Shown here piece after piece: positions 8,771 to 17,091 of a stretch of DNA of 64,000 nt. Location of the stretch: the NCBI RefSeq assembly GCF_001704635.1, contig NZ_MAXF01000096.1, forward strand, positions 124,001-188,000, read 5' to 3'. The translations under genes and the position numbers were made by a program. Position 1 is the stretch's first letter, and each line of letters opens with the position of its first letter. The notes beneath the pieces are model-generated. The model was given only the letters and a program-made list of their open reading frames with translations. It had not been told where the DNA came from and made no database searches. The stretch is from Streptomyces sparsogenes. GTDB lineage: Bacteria; Actinomycetota; Actinomycetes; Streptomycetales; Streptomycetaceae.

Positions 8771-8890
8771 TACGCGCCTCGGGCCGGCCTGATGCCGGGT
8801 GGCCTGATACGCGCCTCATACGCGCCTCGGGCCGGCCTCATCCCGGGTGGCCTGATACGCGGCTCGGGTCGGCCTGGACTCGGGTGGCCT
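8769..8890 (+). repeat. Three 37-bp tandem repeats after thrC
   Basis: A 37-bp unit beginning GATACGCGCCTCGGGCCGG occurs at 8769-8805, 8817-8853 and 8854-8890, with an extra 11-bp partial copy at 8806-8816. The third copy has diverged more. The unit resembles the last codons of thrC (CGGCTCGGGCTGGCCTGA), so the array overlaps the stop codon. Confidence 0.85.
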
Positions 8891-8950
8891 GAACCCGGAC
8901 ATCGAGGCCCCGGTCGGCCCGATCCCCGGCCTCAGGGCCTTTGACGCATA

Positions 8951-8996
8951 CGGCGCCGGGCCCCGGCGGAGACTCTCCCCGGGGCGCCCGGCGCCG
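8951..8996 (+). terminator. Hairpin terminator after thrC
   Basis: CGGCGCCGGGC at 8951-8961 is complementary over 11 bases to 8986-8996, with a nested CCCGG/CCGGG pairing in the loop. There is no T run, as is common for Streptomyces terminators. It separates hom-thrC from thrB. Confidence 0.6.
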
Positions 8997-9281
8997 CTGC
9001 TCAAGATCCACTAGAGTGTGGGCGGAGACGCACGGGAGCGAGGAAGGCGCGCAGAACGCTCCAGTAGAGTGGTCGCGGGCGGCGAGAGGGAGCGCGACAC
9101 GCACCGTGCGCCTCCCGTGCGCCCTATGTCGCCACAGAACCTTCCTTCGATAGGCTGTACTGAATCCGCCCCGACGCAGAGCAGCCGCCTCTGCGCGGCG
9201 TCGCCGTACTCCCGTCACGGCCCTCGCGGTGTTCCGTACCTCTTCGAGCAATCCCAGTCACACAAGGAGAGTCATCGAGCG
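8997..9281 (+). promoter_or_regulatory. thrB upstream region with two TAGAGT -10-like boxes
   Basis: TAGAGT occurs at 9012-9017 and again at 9065-9070, both good -10 hexamers, each followed by GTG or GG. Neither has a convincing -35. The region should hold the separate thrB promoter, giving a leader of about 210-260 bases. An AAGGAGA ribosome-binding site lies at 9263-9269. I saw no leader peptide rich in Thr or Ile codons. Confidence 0.4.
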
Positions 9282-10196
9282 ATGGCCGGTCCAGCGTTCC
9301 GCGCCGCCGCCGTCCGAGTGCGCGTGCCCGCCACGAGCGCCAACCTCGGTCCCGGCTTCGACGCCCTCGGCCTGGCCCTTGGGCTCTACGACGACGTGGT
9401 GGTCCGGGTCGCCGATGCCGGTCTGCACATCGACATCGCGGGCGAGGGCGCCGAGACGCTGCCGCGCGACGAGAGCCATCTGCTCGTACGATCCCTGCGC
9501 ACCGCCTTCGACCTGCTGGGCGGACAGCCGCGCGGTCTCGAGGTCGTCTGCGCCAACCGGATCCCGCACGGCCGGGGCCTGGGCTCCTCCTCGGCCGCCA
9601 TCTGCGCCGGGATAGTCGCGGCCCGCGCGGTGACCATAGGCGGCGCCGAGCGGCTCGACGACGAGGCGCTGCTGGAGCTGGCCACCGAGATCGAGGGCCA
9701 CCCCGACAATGTCGCCGCCTGTCTGCTCGGCGGCTTCACCCTCGCCTGGACGGACGCGGGAGCCGCCCGGGCGATCAGAATGGACCCCTCCGATTCCATC
9801 GTTCCGGTGGTCTTCGTGCCCGGTCGGCCGGTGCTCACGGAAACCGCGCGGGGGCTGCTGCCGCGCACCGTCCCGCATGTGGACGCCGCCGCGAACGCGG
9901 GGCGGGCGGCGCTGCTGGTGGAGGCCCTGACCAGGCGTCCCGAGCTGCTGCTCGCGGCGACGGAGGACCGGCTGCACCAGGAGTACCGGGCCCCGGCGAT
10001 GCCCGAGAGCGTGGCCCTGGTGAACCGACTGCGCGCGGACGGCGTCCCCGCGGTCATCTCCGGCGCGGGCCCCACGGTGCTCGCGCTGGCCGAAGACGGT
10101 GCGGCCGACAAGGTCGCACGGCTGGCGGGCGAGGGATGGGCGGCCAACCGGCTGGCTCTCGACGCCGGGGGGGCGAGCGTCCTGCCGCTCACCTGA
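9282..10196 (+). CDS. thrB: Homoserine kinase
   Basis: A 304-residue GHMP-family kinase phosphorylating homoserine for ThrC. The N-terminal RVRVPATSANLGPGFDALG motif contacts substrate. The ATP-binding glycine loop PHGRGLGSSSAA lies near residues 93-105, and the C-terminal GHMP motif is VISGAGPTVLAL. The ATG at 9282 is preceded by AAGGAGA at good spacing, and homology begins immediately after it. The gene is separated from hom-thrC by a hairpin and repeats, so it is likely transcribed alone. Confidence 0.96.
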   Translation: MAGPAFRAAAVRVRVPATSANLGPGFDALGLALGLYDDVVVRVADAGLHIDIAGEGAETLPRDESHLLVRSLRTAFDLLGGQPRGLEVVCANRIPHGRGLGSSSAAICAGIVAARAVTIGGAERLDDEALLELATEIEGHPDNVAACLLGGFTLAWTDAGAARAIRMDPSDSIVPVVFVPGRPVLTETARGLLPRTVPHVDAAANAGRAALLVEALTRRPELLLAATEDRLHQEYRAPAMPESVALVNRLRADGVPAVISGAGPTVLALAEDGAADKVARLAGEGWAANRLALDAGGASVLPLT

Positions 10197-10284
10197 CACC
10201 GCGGAGACCGCGGACACCGCGGACGCCGGGGCGGCCCAGGCGGCCCCGGGGTCCGGAAAACTCGATAGCCGGTCTTGGAGAGGG

Positions 10285-10311
10285 GGAATGTTTGTTGGAT
10301 CCGGTAGTGTT
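10285..10311 (+). promoter_or_regulatory. rho promoter: TAGTGT -10 overlapping a sigma-R-like GGAAT-N19-GTT
   Basis: GGAAT at 10285-10289 and GTT at 10309-10311 are separated by 19 bases, matching the remembered sigma-R consensus GGAAT-N18/19-GTT. TAGTGT at 10305-10310 is also a fair vegetative -10. A small palindrome, TCAAGT-CTGC-ACTTGA (10316-10331), sits at the predicted transcript start. Confidence 0.4.
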
Positions 10312-10643
10312 AACCTCAAGTCTGCACTTGATGCCTCATGCTCGGAGTGATCGCCGGGTTGGAAGGCGCAGTGCTCAGTGTCCCCATCCGGGACCACCCT
10401 TCTTCCGGGAGCCTCCCACACTGCCTGAGCAGCCTGCCTGAGCAGTACCGAGCACGCTCCGGAATCGGCGTGGCGGATCAAGGCGAAGCCATCCGTCGCG
10501 TCGGGAACCAATGAATTGATCTCTCCGCCGTACCTGGCGGACCCCACCGCCCCGGCCGGTCCGCACGAGAAGGACCACAGCCGGACAGCACAACCGGTCG
10601 CCGAGCCAGACAGGCCGACGCCCGCTCCAGGGAAGGACCCTTC
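10312..10643 (+). other. Long untranslated leader of rho
   Basis: About 330 bases between the predicted start of transcription and the rho GTG carry no convincing gene. C-rich, G-poor stretches near 10545-10625 (for example CCACAGCCGGACAGCACAACC) resemble unstructured pyrimidine-rich RNA that Rho itself could load on, which would fit Rho autoregulation. That role is inference. Confidence 0.4.
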
Positions 10644-12815
10644 GTGAGCGACACCACCGATCTGATGGGCGTGAACGCCTCCGGCACCTCCGACAGCGGT
10701 GTCGGCAATGCCGCTCCCGCCACGGACGCTCCCGCCGCGCCTGCCACCGGTGCTGCCACTGGCGCTGCCCCGCGGCGACGCCGCTCGGGCACCGGCCTCG
10801 ACGCCATGGTCCTGGCCGAGCTGCAGCAGCTCGCCTCGAGCCTCGGCATCAGGGGCACCGCGCGGATGCGCAAGAGCCAGCTGATCGAGGTCATCAAGGA
10901 GAAGCAGGCCTCCGGCTCCGGCGCCTCCGCCGAGGCCGCCCCCGCCGCCGCGGAGGGGGTGACGAAGCCCAAGCGCCGCACGACCTCACGGGCCCGTACG
11001 GGCGACGAGGGCGGCGAGCCGGCCGCGGCCAAGGCCGACGGCAAGACCGAGGCCGCCAAGGACGAGAAGGCCGAGAAGGCCGCGAAGGCGGAGAAGGCCA
11101 CCGCCCAGCAGCAGATCGAGATCCCGGGCCAGCTCGGCGAGCCGGCCGCCGACGAGCAGCTGGCCGAGGGGCGCCGCCGCCGTCGGGCGACCGCGCCGGT
11201 CACCACCACCGACACCGCGGCCACCGCCACCGCCGTCGACACCAGGACGGAGGCCAAGGCCGAGGCCGCCACCAAGACCGAGACCAAGGCCGACGCGAAG
11301 GCCGAGGCCGCCGCGGACACCGCCGAGGGCAAGGGCGGCAAGGGCCAGGACCGCGCCGAGCGCGGCCAGAAGGGCGACCGCCGGGAGCGCGGCCAGCGCG
11401 AGCGCGACGGTCGTGAGGGCCGTGACGGCCGTGAGGGCCGTGAGGGCCGTGACGGTCGTGACCGCCGCGGCGGCAAGGGCGAGGACGGCGCCGCGCAGGG
11501 CGGCGGCCGCCAGCAGCGCGACGGCCGTGGCCAGGGCCAGCAGCAGCGCGCCGAGGACACCGACGACGACTTCGACGGCGGGCGCCGCGGGCGCCGCGGC
11601 CGCTACCGCGACCGCCGTGGCCGCCGTGGCCGCGACGACTTCGGCAACGAGCCGCAGGTGTCCGACGACGACGTCCTGATCCCGGTCGCGGGCATCCTCG
11701 ACATCCTCGACAACTACGCGTTCATCCGGACCTCCGGCTACCTGCCGGGCCCGAACGACGTGTACGTCTCCCTCGCCCAGGTCCGCAAGAACGGCCTGCG
11801 CAAGGGCGACCACGTCACCGGCGCGGTCCGCCAGCCGCGCGAGGGCGAGCGCCGCGAGAAGTTCAACGCGCTGGTCCGCCTCGACTCGGTCAACGGCATG
11901 GCGCCCGAAACCGGCCGCGGGCGGCCGGAGTTCGGCAAGCTGACCCCGCTCTACCCGCAGGACCGACTGCGTCTGGAGACCGAGGCGGGCGGGCTGACGA
12001 CCCGCATCATCGACCTGGTCGCGCCGATCGGCAAGGGACAGCGCGGTCTGATCGTGGCCCCGCCGAAGACCGGTAAGACCATGATCATGCAGGCGATCGC
12101 CAACGCGATCACCCGCAACAGCCCCGAGTGCCACCTGATGGTCGTCCTGGTCGACGAGCGTCCGGAAGAGGTCACCGACATGCAGCGGTCGGTCAAGGGC
12201 GAGGTCATCTCCTCCACCTTCGACCGTCCGGCCGAGGACCACACCACCGTCGCCGAGCTGGCCATCGAGCGGGCCAAGCGCCTGGTCGAGCTGGGTCACG
12301 ACGTGGTCGTCCTGCTGGACTCGATCACCCGTCTGGGCCGCGCGTACAACCTCGCCGCGCCCGCCTCGGGCCGCATCCTGTCCGGTGGTGTCGACTCGAC
12401 CGCGCTCTACCCGCCGAAGAAGTTCTTCGGCGCCGCGCGCAACATCGAGGACGGCGGCTCGCTGACCATCCTGGCCACCGCGCTGGTCGAGACCGGCTCG
12501 CGGATGGACGAGGTGATCTTCGAGGAGTTCAAGGGCACCGGCAACATGGAGCTTCGGCTCGACCGGAAGCTCGCCGACAAGCGCATCTTCCCGGCGGTCG
12601 ACGTCGACGCGTCCAGCACCCGCAAGGAGGAGATCCTCCTCGCGCCGGAGGAGCTGAACATCGTCTGGAAGCTGCGCCGGGTGCTCCACGCGCTCGACTC
12701 GCAGCAGGCGATCGAGCTGCTCCTGGACAAGATGAAGCAGACGAAGTCCAACGCCGAGTTCCTGATGCAGATCGCCAAGACCACGCCCACCCCGGGCAAC
12801 GGCGACCGCGACTGA
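10644..12815 (+). CDS. rho: Transcription termination factor Rho
   Basis: A 723-residue hexameric RNA-dependent ATPase that ends transcription. Order: Rho N-terminal helix bundle (about 45-90), then an insertion of roughly 240 residues rich in Ala/Glu/Lys and then in Arg/Asp/Gly, with DGREGRDGRE-type repeats near 250-275. The cold-shock RNA-binding domain follows (about 345-420, LDILDNYAFIRTSGYLPGPN). The ATPase domain has Walker A PPKTGKT near 472, Walker B VVLLDSI, and the KKFFGAARNIEDGGSL loop. The insertion is the known actinobacterial expansion and makes the protein far longer than the 419-residue E. coli form. GTG at 10644 follows GGGAAGGA. A perfect terminator follows the gene. Confidence 0.98.
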   Translation: MSDTTDLMGVNASGTSDSGVGNAAPATDAPAAPATGAATGAAPRRRRSGTGLDAMVLAELQQLASSLGIRGTARMRKSQLIEVIKEKQASGSGASAEAAPAAAEGVTKPKRRTTSRARTGDEGGEPAAAKADGKTEAAKDEKAEKAAKAEKATAQQQIEIPGQLGEPAADEQLAEGRRRRRATAPVTTTDTAATATAVDTRTEAKAEAATKTETKADAKAEAAADTAEGKGGKGQDRAERGQKGDRRERGQRERDGREGRDGREGREGRDGRDRRGGKGEDGAAQGGGRQQRDGRGQGQQQRAEDTDDDFDGGRRGRRGRYRDRRGRRGRDDFGNEPQVSDDDVLIPVAGILDILDNYAFIRTSGYLPGPNDVYVSLAQVRKNGLRKGDHVTGAVRQPREGERREKFNALVRLDSVNGMAPETGRGRPEFGKLTPLYPQDRLRLETEAGGLTTRIIDLVAPIGKGQRGLIVAPPKTGKTMIMQAIANAITRNSPECHLMVVLVDERPEEVTDMQRSVKGEVISSTFDRPAEDHTTVAELAIERAKRLVELGHDVVVLLDSITRLGRAYNLAAPASGRILSGGVDSTALYPPKKFFGAARNIEDGGSLTILATALVETGSRMDEVIFEEFKGTGNMELRLDRKLADKRIFPAVDVDASSTRKEEILLAPEELNIVWKLRRVLHALDSQQAIELLLDKMKQTKSNAEFLMQIAKTTPTPGNGDRD

Positions 12816-12836
12816 CCAGCGGCGCGCGCCTCATGT

Positions 12837-12874
12837 GACGAGGGCCTCCCGGCACCGGCCGGGAGGCCCTCGTC
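12837..12874 (+). terminator. Perfect 16-bp hairpin terminator after rho
   Basis: GACGAGGGCCTCCCGG at 12837-12852 pairs without mismatch with 12859-12874 around a six-base loop. No T run follows. It begins 21 bases after the rho stop. Confidence 0.85.
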
Positions 12875-13143
12875 GCGTCCGTCACGTCGCCATGAGATCT
12901 GGGCCACATCTCCCGCCTCACCCGCCGACCGGCGCGATCTCGGTCGTACGCGACGAATCCGCAGGTCAGCGGGGCGAGCCCGGGAGGCAGGCCGGTGGCG
13001 GGGGTGAGCCGGCGGCCGCCGGGCCGGGAAACCCGCGTATGCAACCCTGACGCTCGGCCTGTCGTCTGTCAGGTCGAATCACGGCGAGACCAGGCCTGAC
13101 CGTGATGGTGGGGGGTAACCGGACAGCGAGGACTGAGGAGCCC

Positions 13144-14274
13144 ATGGCTGACGACAGCAACAGCACACCGGACGCGCGCCGACCACGTGCCCGCGGGGGC
13201 TCGGGCCGCCGCCGCAAGGCCCCCGAGCCCCGCAGCACGCGACGCAAGGCGCTGCTGGGCACGGCCTGGACGATGGGGACCGTGCTGGTGCTGGGCGGCG
13301 TGGGCGCCGGCTACCTCTACTACAAGCTCAACGGCAACCTCACCAGCGTCAACATCAACAGCGCCCTGGGCTCCGACCGCCCCGAGAACGTCGACAACGG
13401 CTCGATGGACATACTCGTCCTCGGCTCCGACTCGCGGGCCGGCAAGAACGCCAAGTACGGCAAGGACGAGGGCACCTCCCGCTCCGACACCGCGATGGTG
13501 GTGCACATCTACAAGGGCCGCCAGAAGGCGAGCGTGGTCAGCATCCCGCGCGACACCCTGATCCGGCGCCCCGCCTGCGTCAAGGACGGCAAGACGGTCC
13601 CCGCCCAGCGCATGGCGATGTTCAACTCCGCGTACGAGGTCGGCGGCCCGGCCTGCGCGGTCAAGACCGTCGAGTCCCTCACCGGCATCCGCATGGACCA
13701 CTACCTCGAGGTCGACTTCTCCGGCTTCAAGCACCTCATCGACGAACTGGGCGGCGTGAACATCACCACCACCCAGCCGATCCACGACAAGCAGAGCCAC
13801 CTCGACCTGGACCCCGGCGAGCACCGGCTCAACGGCGAGCAGTCCCTCGGCCTGGTGCGCACCCGGCACGCCGTCGGCGACGGCAGCGACCTCGGCCGGA
13901 TCCAGCTCCAGCAGGCGTTCATCAAGGCGCTGCTGGAGCAGGTCAAGTCCGTGGACCTGTTCAGCAGCCCCAAGAAGCTCTACGGCCTCGCCGACACCTC
14001 CACCAAGGCGCTGACCACCGACTCCGAGCTGGCCTCCGTCAGTAAGCTGTACGACTTCGCCAAGGGCCTGAAGAACATCGGCTCGGGCGACATGCGGATG
14101 GTGACCCTGCCCGTGCGGTACGACCCGGCCAACCCGAACCGGGTGCTGCCGATCGACAGCAAGGCCCGGGAGGTGTGGCGGGCGCTGCGCTGGGACCGGC
14201 CGATCCCCGCCTCCGCGACCAAGGGCTCGGCGGGCGACAGCACCAGCGCCGACAAGGTCGTCCGGGGCTCCTGA
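13144..14274 (+). CDS. LytR-CpsA-Psr family cell-wall polymer ligase
   Basis: A 376-residue membrane protein. A basic cytoplasmic N-terminus is followed by one transmembrane helix (about residues 35-60). The extracellular LCP domain comes next, with the conserved ILVLGSDSRAG, the RSDTAMVVHI metal-site segment, VSIPRDTLI and a late LVRTRHAVGDGSDLGRI block. LCP enzymes move undecaprenyl-linked polymers such as teichoic acids or arabinogalactan onto peptidoglycan; which polymer is used here cannot be read from sequence. The ATG at 13144 follows CTGAGGAG, and an upstream in-frame start at 13102 lacks a site. The gene lies alone between rho and rpmE. Confidence 0.92.
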   Translation: MADDSNSTPDARRPRARGGSGRRRKAPEPRSTRRKALLGTAWTMGTVLVLGGVGAGYLYYKLNGNLTSVNINSALGSDRPENVDNGSMDILVLGSDSRAGKNAKYGKDEGTSRSDTAMVVHIYKGRQKASVVSIPRDTLIRRPACVKDGKTVPAQRMAMFNSAYEVGGPACAVKTVESLTGIRMDHYLEVDFSGFKHLIDELGGVNITTTQPIHDKQSHLDLDPGEHRLNGEQSLGLVRTRHAVGDGSDLGRIQLQQAFIKALLEQVKSVDLFSSPKKLYGLADTSTKALTTDSELASVSKLYDFAKGLKNIGSGDMRMVTLPVRYDPANPNRVLPIDSKAREVWRALRWDRPIPASATKGSAGDSTSADKVVRGS

Positions 14275-14330
14275 CCCGGACCACCTGACCGACCTCCTGA
14301 CCCGGGCCTCCGAAGCCTCCGGGGGCCCCG

Positions 14331-14356
14331 GGAATACCGGGGCCCCACCCCCGGTT
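14331..14356 (+). promoter_or_regulatory. Sigma-R-type promoter of rpmE
   Basis: GGAAT at 14331-14335 and GTT at 14354-14356 are separated by exactly 18 bases, matching the remembered consensus GGAAT-N18-GTT of the thiol-stress sigma factor. From memory, rpmE of S. coelicolor is a published sigma-R target. The predicted leader is about 95 bases. Confidence 0.65.
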
Positions 14357-14458
14357 TTGGGGGATGCGGCCAGTCCTGGCAGACTGGACCGTCGGCCCCG
14401 GTTCACGTCAGGCAACCCGCCCGACGACCCGGCGCCCTCCCGAACCTAGGAGATTCCC

Positions 14459-14683
14459 TTGAAGCGCGACATCCACCCGGAGTACGTCGAGACGCAGGTC
14501 AGCTGCACCTGTGGCGCCTCGTTCACCACCCGTAGCACCGTGGCGGGCGGCACCATCCGTGCCGACATCTGCTCCGAGTGCCACCCGTTCTACACGGGCA
14601 AGCAGAAGATCCTCGACACCGGTGGCCGTGTGGCGCGGTTCGAGGCCCGCTTCGGCAAGAACGCCGGGTCCGCCAAGAAGTAG
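14459..14683 (+). CDS. rpmE: 50S ribosomal protein L31, zinc-binding form
   Basis: A 74-residue ribosomal protein of the large-subunit central protuberance. Four cysteines, C16, C18, C38 and C41 (SCTCGASF and ICSECHPFY), form the zinc site of the primary C+ form, so a Zur-controlled C- paralogue may exist elsewhere. The start is TTG at 14459, placed nine bases after a clear AGGAG, and homology begins at MKRDIHPEY. A sigma-R-like promoter lies upstream, coupling L31 to thiol and zinc stress. A hairpin terminator follows. Confidence 0.97.
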   Translation: MKRDIHPEYVETQVSCTCGASFTTRSTVAGGTIRADICSECHPFYTGKQKILDTGGRVARFEARFGKNAGSAKK

Positions 14684-14695
14684 CGACCCGCACGG

Positions 14696-14744
14696 CGCCG
14701 GTCTTCGGCCGCCCCTCCCCTGGGGCGGCCGGACCGGCGTTTTG
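14696..14744 (+). terminator. Terminator after rpmE
   Basis: CGCCGGTC (14696-14703) pairs with GACCGGCG (14732-14739), enclosing a second stem CCGCCCC/GGGGCGG, followed by TTTT. Just beyond, TCACGGCTTGCCG and TCACGGCCTGT repeat several times up to about 14800. Confidence 0.8.
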
Positions 14745-14853
14745 TCGTCACGGCTTGCCGTCACGGCCTGTGCTCACGGCCTGTCGTCACGGTCTTCCGG
14801 TACCCGCAGCCCAGGCACCCCGCATTCCACCCCCACCCACCCAGGAGCCCTTG

Positions 14854-15924
14854 ATGTTCGAGGCGGTCGAGGAACTGATCGGCGAACACGCCGACCTCGA
14901 GAAGCGGCTCGCCGACCCCGCGGTCCACGCCGACCAGCGCGAGGCGATGCGGCTCCACAAGCGCTACGCCGAGCTGACCCCCATCGTCGGCGCCTACCGC
15001 TCCTGGAAGCAGACCGGTGAGGACATGGACACGGCCCGCGAGCTGGCCCAGGACGACCCCGACTTCGCCGACGAGGTCAAGGAGCTGGAGGCGCGGCGCG
15101 AGGAGCTGACCGACCGGCTCCGGGTGCTGCTGCTCCCGCGCGACCCCAGCGACGACAAGGACGTCATCCTCGAGGTCAAGGCCGGCGAGGGCGGCGAGGA
15201 GTCGGCGCTGTTCGCGGGCGACCTGCTGCGGATGTATCTGCGCTACGCGGAGCGCGTCGGCTGGAAGACCGAGATCATCGACGCCAACGAGTCGGACCTC
15301 GGCGGCTACAAGGACGTCCAGGTCGCGGTGAAGGCCAAGGGCAGCCCGGAGCCCGGCCAGGGCGTATGGGCCCGGCTGAAGTACGAGGGCGGGGTGCACC
15401 GCGTGCAGCGGGTGCCCGCCACCGAGTCCCAGGGCCGCATCCACACCTCCGCCGCCGGCGTGCTGGTCACCCCGGAGGCCGAGGAGGTCGAGGTCGAGAT
15501 CAACCAGAACGAGCTGCGGATCGACGTCTACCGCTCCTCCGGCCCCGGCGGCCAGTCCGTCAACACCACCGACTCGGCGGTGCGCATCACCCACCTGCCC
15601 ACCGGCATCGTGGTCTCCTGCCAGAACGAGAAGAGCCAGCTCCAGAACAAGGAGCAGGCCCTGCGCATCCTGCGCTCGCGGCTGCTGGCCGCGGCCCAGG
15701 AGGAGGCCGAGCGGGAGGCGTCGGACGCGCGCCGCAGCCAGGTCCGCACGGTGGACCGCTCCGAACGCATCCGCACCTACAACTTTCCGGAAAACCGGAT
15801 CTCGGACCACCGGGTCGGCTTCAAGGCGTACAACTTGGACCAGGTCCTCGACGGCGCGCTCGATCCGGTCATCCAGGCGTGCGTCGACGCCGACGCCGCC
15901 GCCAAGCTCGCGGCCGCGCAGTAG
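14854..15924 (+). CDS. prfA: Peptide chain release factor 1
   Basis: A 356-residue release factor recognising UAA and UAG stop codons. The catalytic GGQ lies near residue 234 in SSGPGGQSVN, where Gln is the methylation target of PrmC. The decoding-loop segment PATESQGRIHTSAAGV precedes it. Length is standard. ATG at 14854 follows CCAGGAG; a TTG three bases earlier is possible. The next gene is prmC, the enzyme that methylates this protein, separated only by a 188-bp mobile-looking element. Confidence 0.97.
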   Translation: MFEAVEELIGEHADLEKRLADPAVHADQREAMRLHKRYAELTPIVGAYRSWKQTGEDMDTARELAQDDPDFADEVKELEARREELTDRLRVLLLPRDPSDDKDVILEVKAGEGGEESALFAGDLLRMYLRYAERVGWKTEIIDANESDLGGYKDVQVAVKAKGSPEPGQGVWARLKYEGGVHRVQRVPATESQGRIHTSAAGVLVTPEAEEVEVEINQNELRIDVYRSSGPGGQSVNTTDSAVRITHLPTGIVVSCQNEKSQLQNKEQALRILRSRLLAAAQEEAEREASDARRSQVRTVDRSERIRTYNFPENRISDHRVGFKAYNLDQVLDGALDPVIQACVDADAAAKLAAAQ

Positions 15925-15932
15925 GGGCCCAG

Positions 15933-16120
15933 AGGGGGTGTCTTGTGGATCAGGCTGGATCAGCGAGCGGCGTCAGGGGGCACCGCCCAGCGGTAGCTGG
16001 GGGAGCGTCCAGCCGCAAGGCGGAGGAGGAGAGCGCAGCGGCGCTGCGTGCGACGACGACAACGCAGTGGATGGGCGTGCCAGGCGTCGGGAGCCCAGCA
16101 TGATCCACAAGACACCCCCT
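15933..16120. mobile_element. 188-bp MITE-like element between prfA and prmC
   Basis: The ends are inverted repeats: AGGGGGTGTCTTGTGGATCA at 15933-15952 is perfectly repeated inverted at 16101-16120, and after one mismatch five more bases match (GCTGG/CCAGC). The interior has no gene. It contains the dispersed motif GGGGGCACCGCCCAGCGGTA (from 15976). AG flanks both ends and may be a two-base target duplication. The structure fits a non-autonomous transposon moved in trans by an unknown transposase. Confidence 0.75.
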
Positions 16121-16180
16121 AGGGCCGCACTCCCCAGGGAAGCTTCGTAGCTCTACGTCCGGACCGGCTGGAGGAACTCA

Positions 16181-17026
16181 GTGAATGTGCTGCTCGCCGA
16201 GGTGGCGCAGGCCACCCAGCGGCTGGCCGACGCCGGCGTGCCGTCCCCGCGCTTCGACGCCGAGGAGCTGGCCGCCTTCGTGCACGGCGTCAAGCGGGGG
16301 GAGCTGCACAGCGTCGCCGACGCCGACTTCGACGCGCGCTACTGGGAGGCGATCGCCCGCCGCGAGGCCCGCGAGCCCCTGCAGCACATCACCGGCCGCG
16401 CCTTCTTCCGCTACCTGGAGCTCCAGGTGGGCCCCGGAGTCTTCGTGCCCCGCCCCGAGACCGAGTCGGTCGTCGGCTGGGCCATAGACGCCGTACGGGC
16501 CATGGACGTCGTCGAGCCGCTGATCGTCGACCTGTGCACCGGCTCCGGGGCCATCGCCCTCGCGCTGGCGCAGGAGGTGCCGCGCTCCCGGGTGCACGCC
16601 GTGGAGCTGGACGAGGGCGCCCTGCGCTGGGCCCGCAAGAACGTCGAGGGGTCCCGCGTCGTTCTCCACCACGGGGACGCCCTGACGGCCCTGCCCGAGC
16701 TCGACGGACAGGTGGACCTGGTGATCAGCAATCCGCCGTACATCCCGCTCACCGAGTGGGAGTACGTGGCCCCGGAGGCCCGCGACCACGACCCCCAGGT
16801 GGCGCTGTTCTCCGGCGAGGACGGGCTCGATGTGATCCGCGGCCTGGAGCGCACCGCCCACCGGCTGCTGCGCCCCGGCGGGGTCGTGGTCATCGAGCAC
16901 GCCGACACCCAGGGCGGCCAGGTGCCGTGGATCTTCACCGAGGAGCGTGGCTGGGCGGACGCCGCCGACCACCCCGACCTGAACAAGCGGCCCCGCTTCG
17001 CCACCGCGCGGAAGGCCCTCCCGTGA
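16181..17026 (+). CDS. prmC: Peptide chain release factor N5-glutamine methyltransferase
   Basis: A 281-residue SAM-dependent methyltransferase that methylates the GGQ glutamine of release factors. The N-terminal helical domain (residues 1-80) docks the release factor. The catalytic domain has the SAM loop VDLCTGSGAIALAL and the substrate motif NPPY at N184 (LVISNPPYIPL). PRPETE near 92-97 is also typical. GTG at 16181 follows GGAGGAACTCA with good spacing. It is functionally paired with prfA upstream. Confidence 0.96.
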   Translation: MNVLLAEVAQATQRLADAGVPSPRFDAEELAAFVHGVKRGELHSVADADFDARYWEAIARREAREPLQHITGRAFFRYLELQVGPGVFVPRPETESVVGWAIDAVRAMDVVEPLIVDLCTGSGAIALALAQEVPRSRVHAVELDEGALRWARKNVEGSRVVLHHGDALTALPELDGQVDLVISNPPYIPLTEWEYVAPEARDHDPQVALFSGEDGLDVIRGLERTAHRLLRPGGVVVIEHADTQGGQVPWIFTEERGWADAADHPDLNKRPRFATARKALP

Positions 17027-17091
17027 CCCGAGCGGACGGAAAGTAGCGATCCGGTGACGTACCGCACTACCGGAGACCCAGCGAAGGAGAA

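Noticed and set aside
8769..8890. 37-bp repeats as a CRISPR array
   Set aside because: Although the unit length is in the CRISPR range, the copies are contiguous without spacers, and no cas gene is present.
12875..13143. A small gene between the rho terminator and the LCP gene
   Set aside because: Short frames there have no ribosome-binding site, no conserved motif and weak codon bias.
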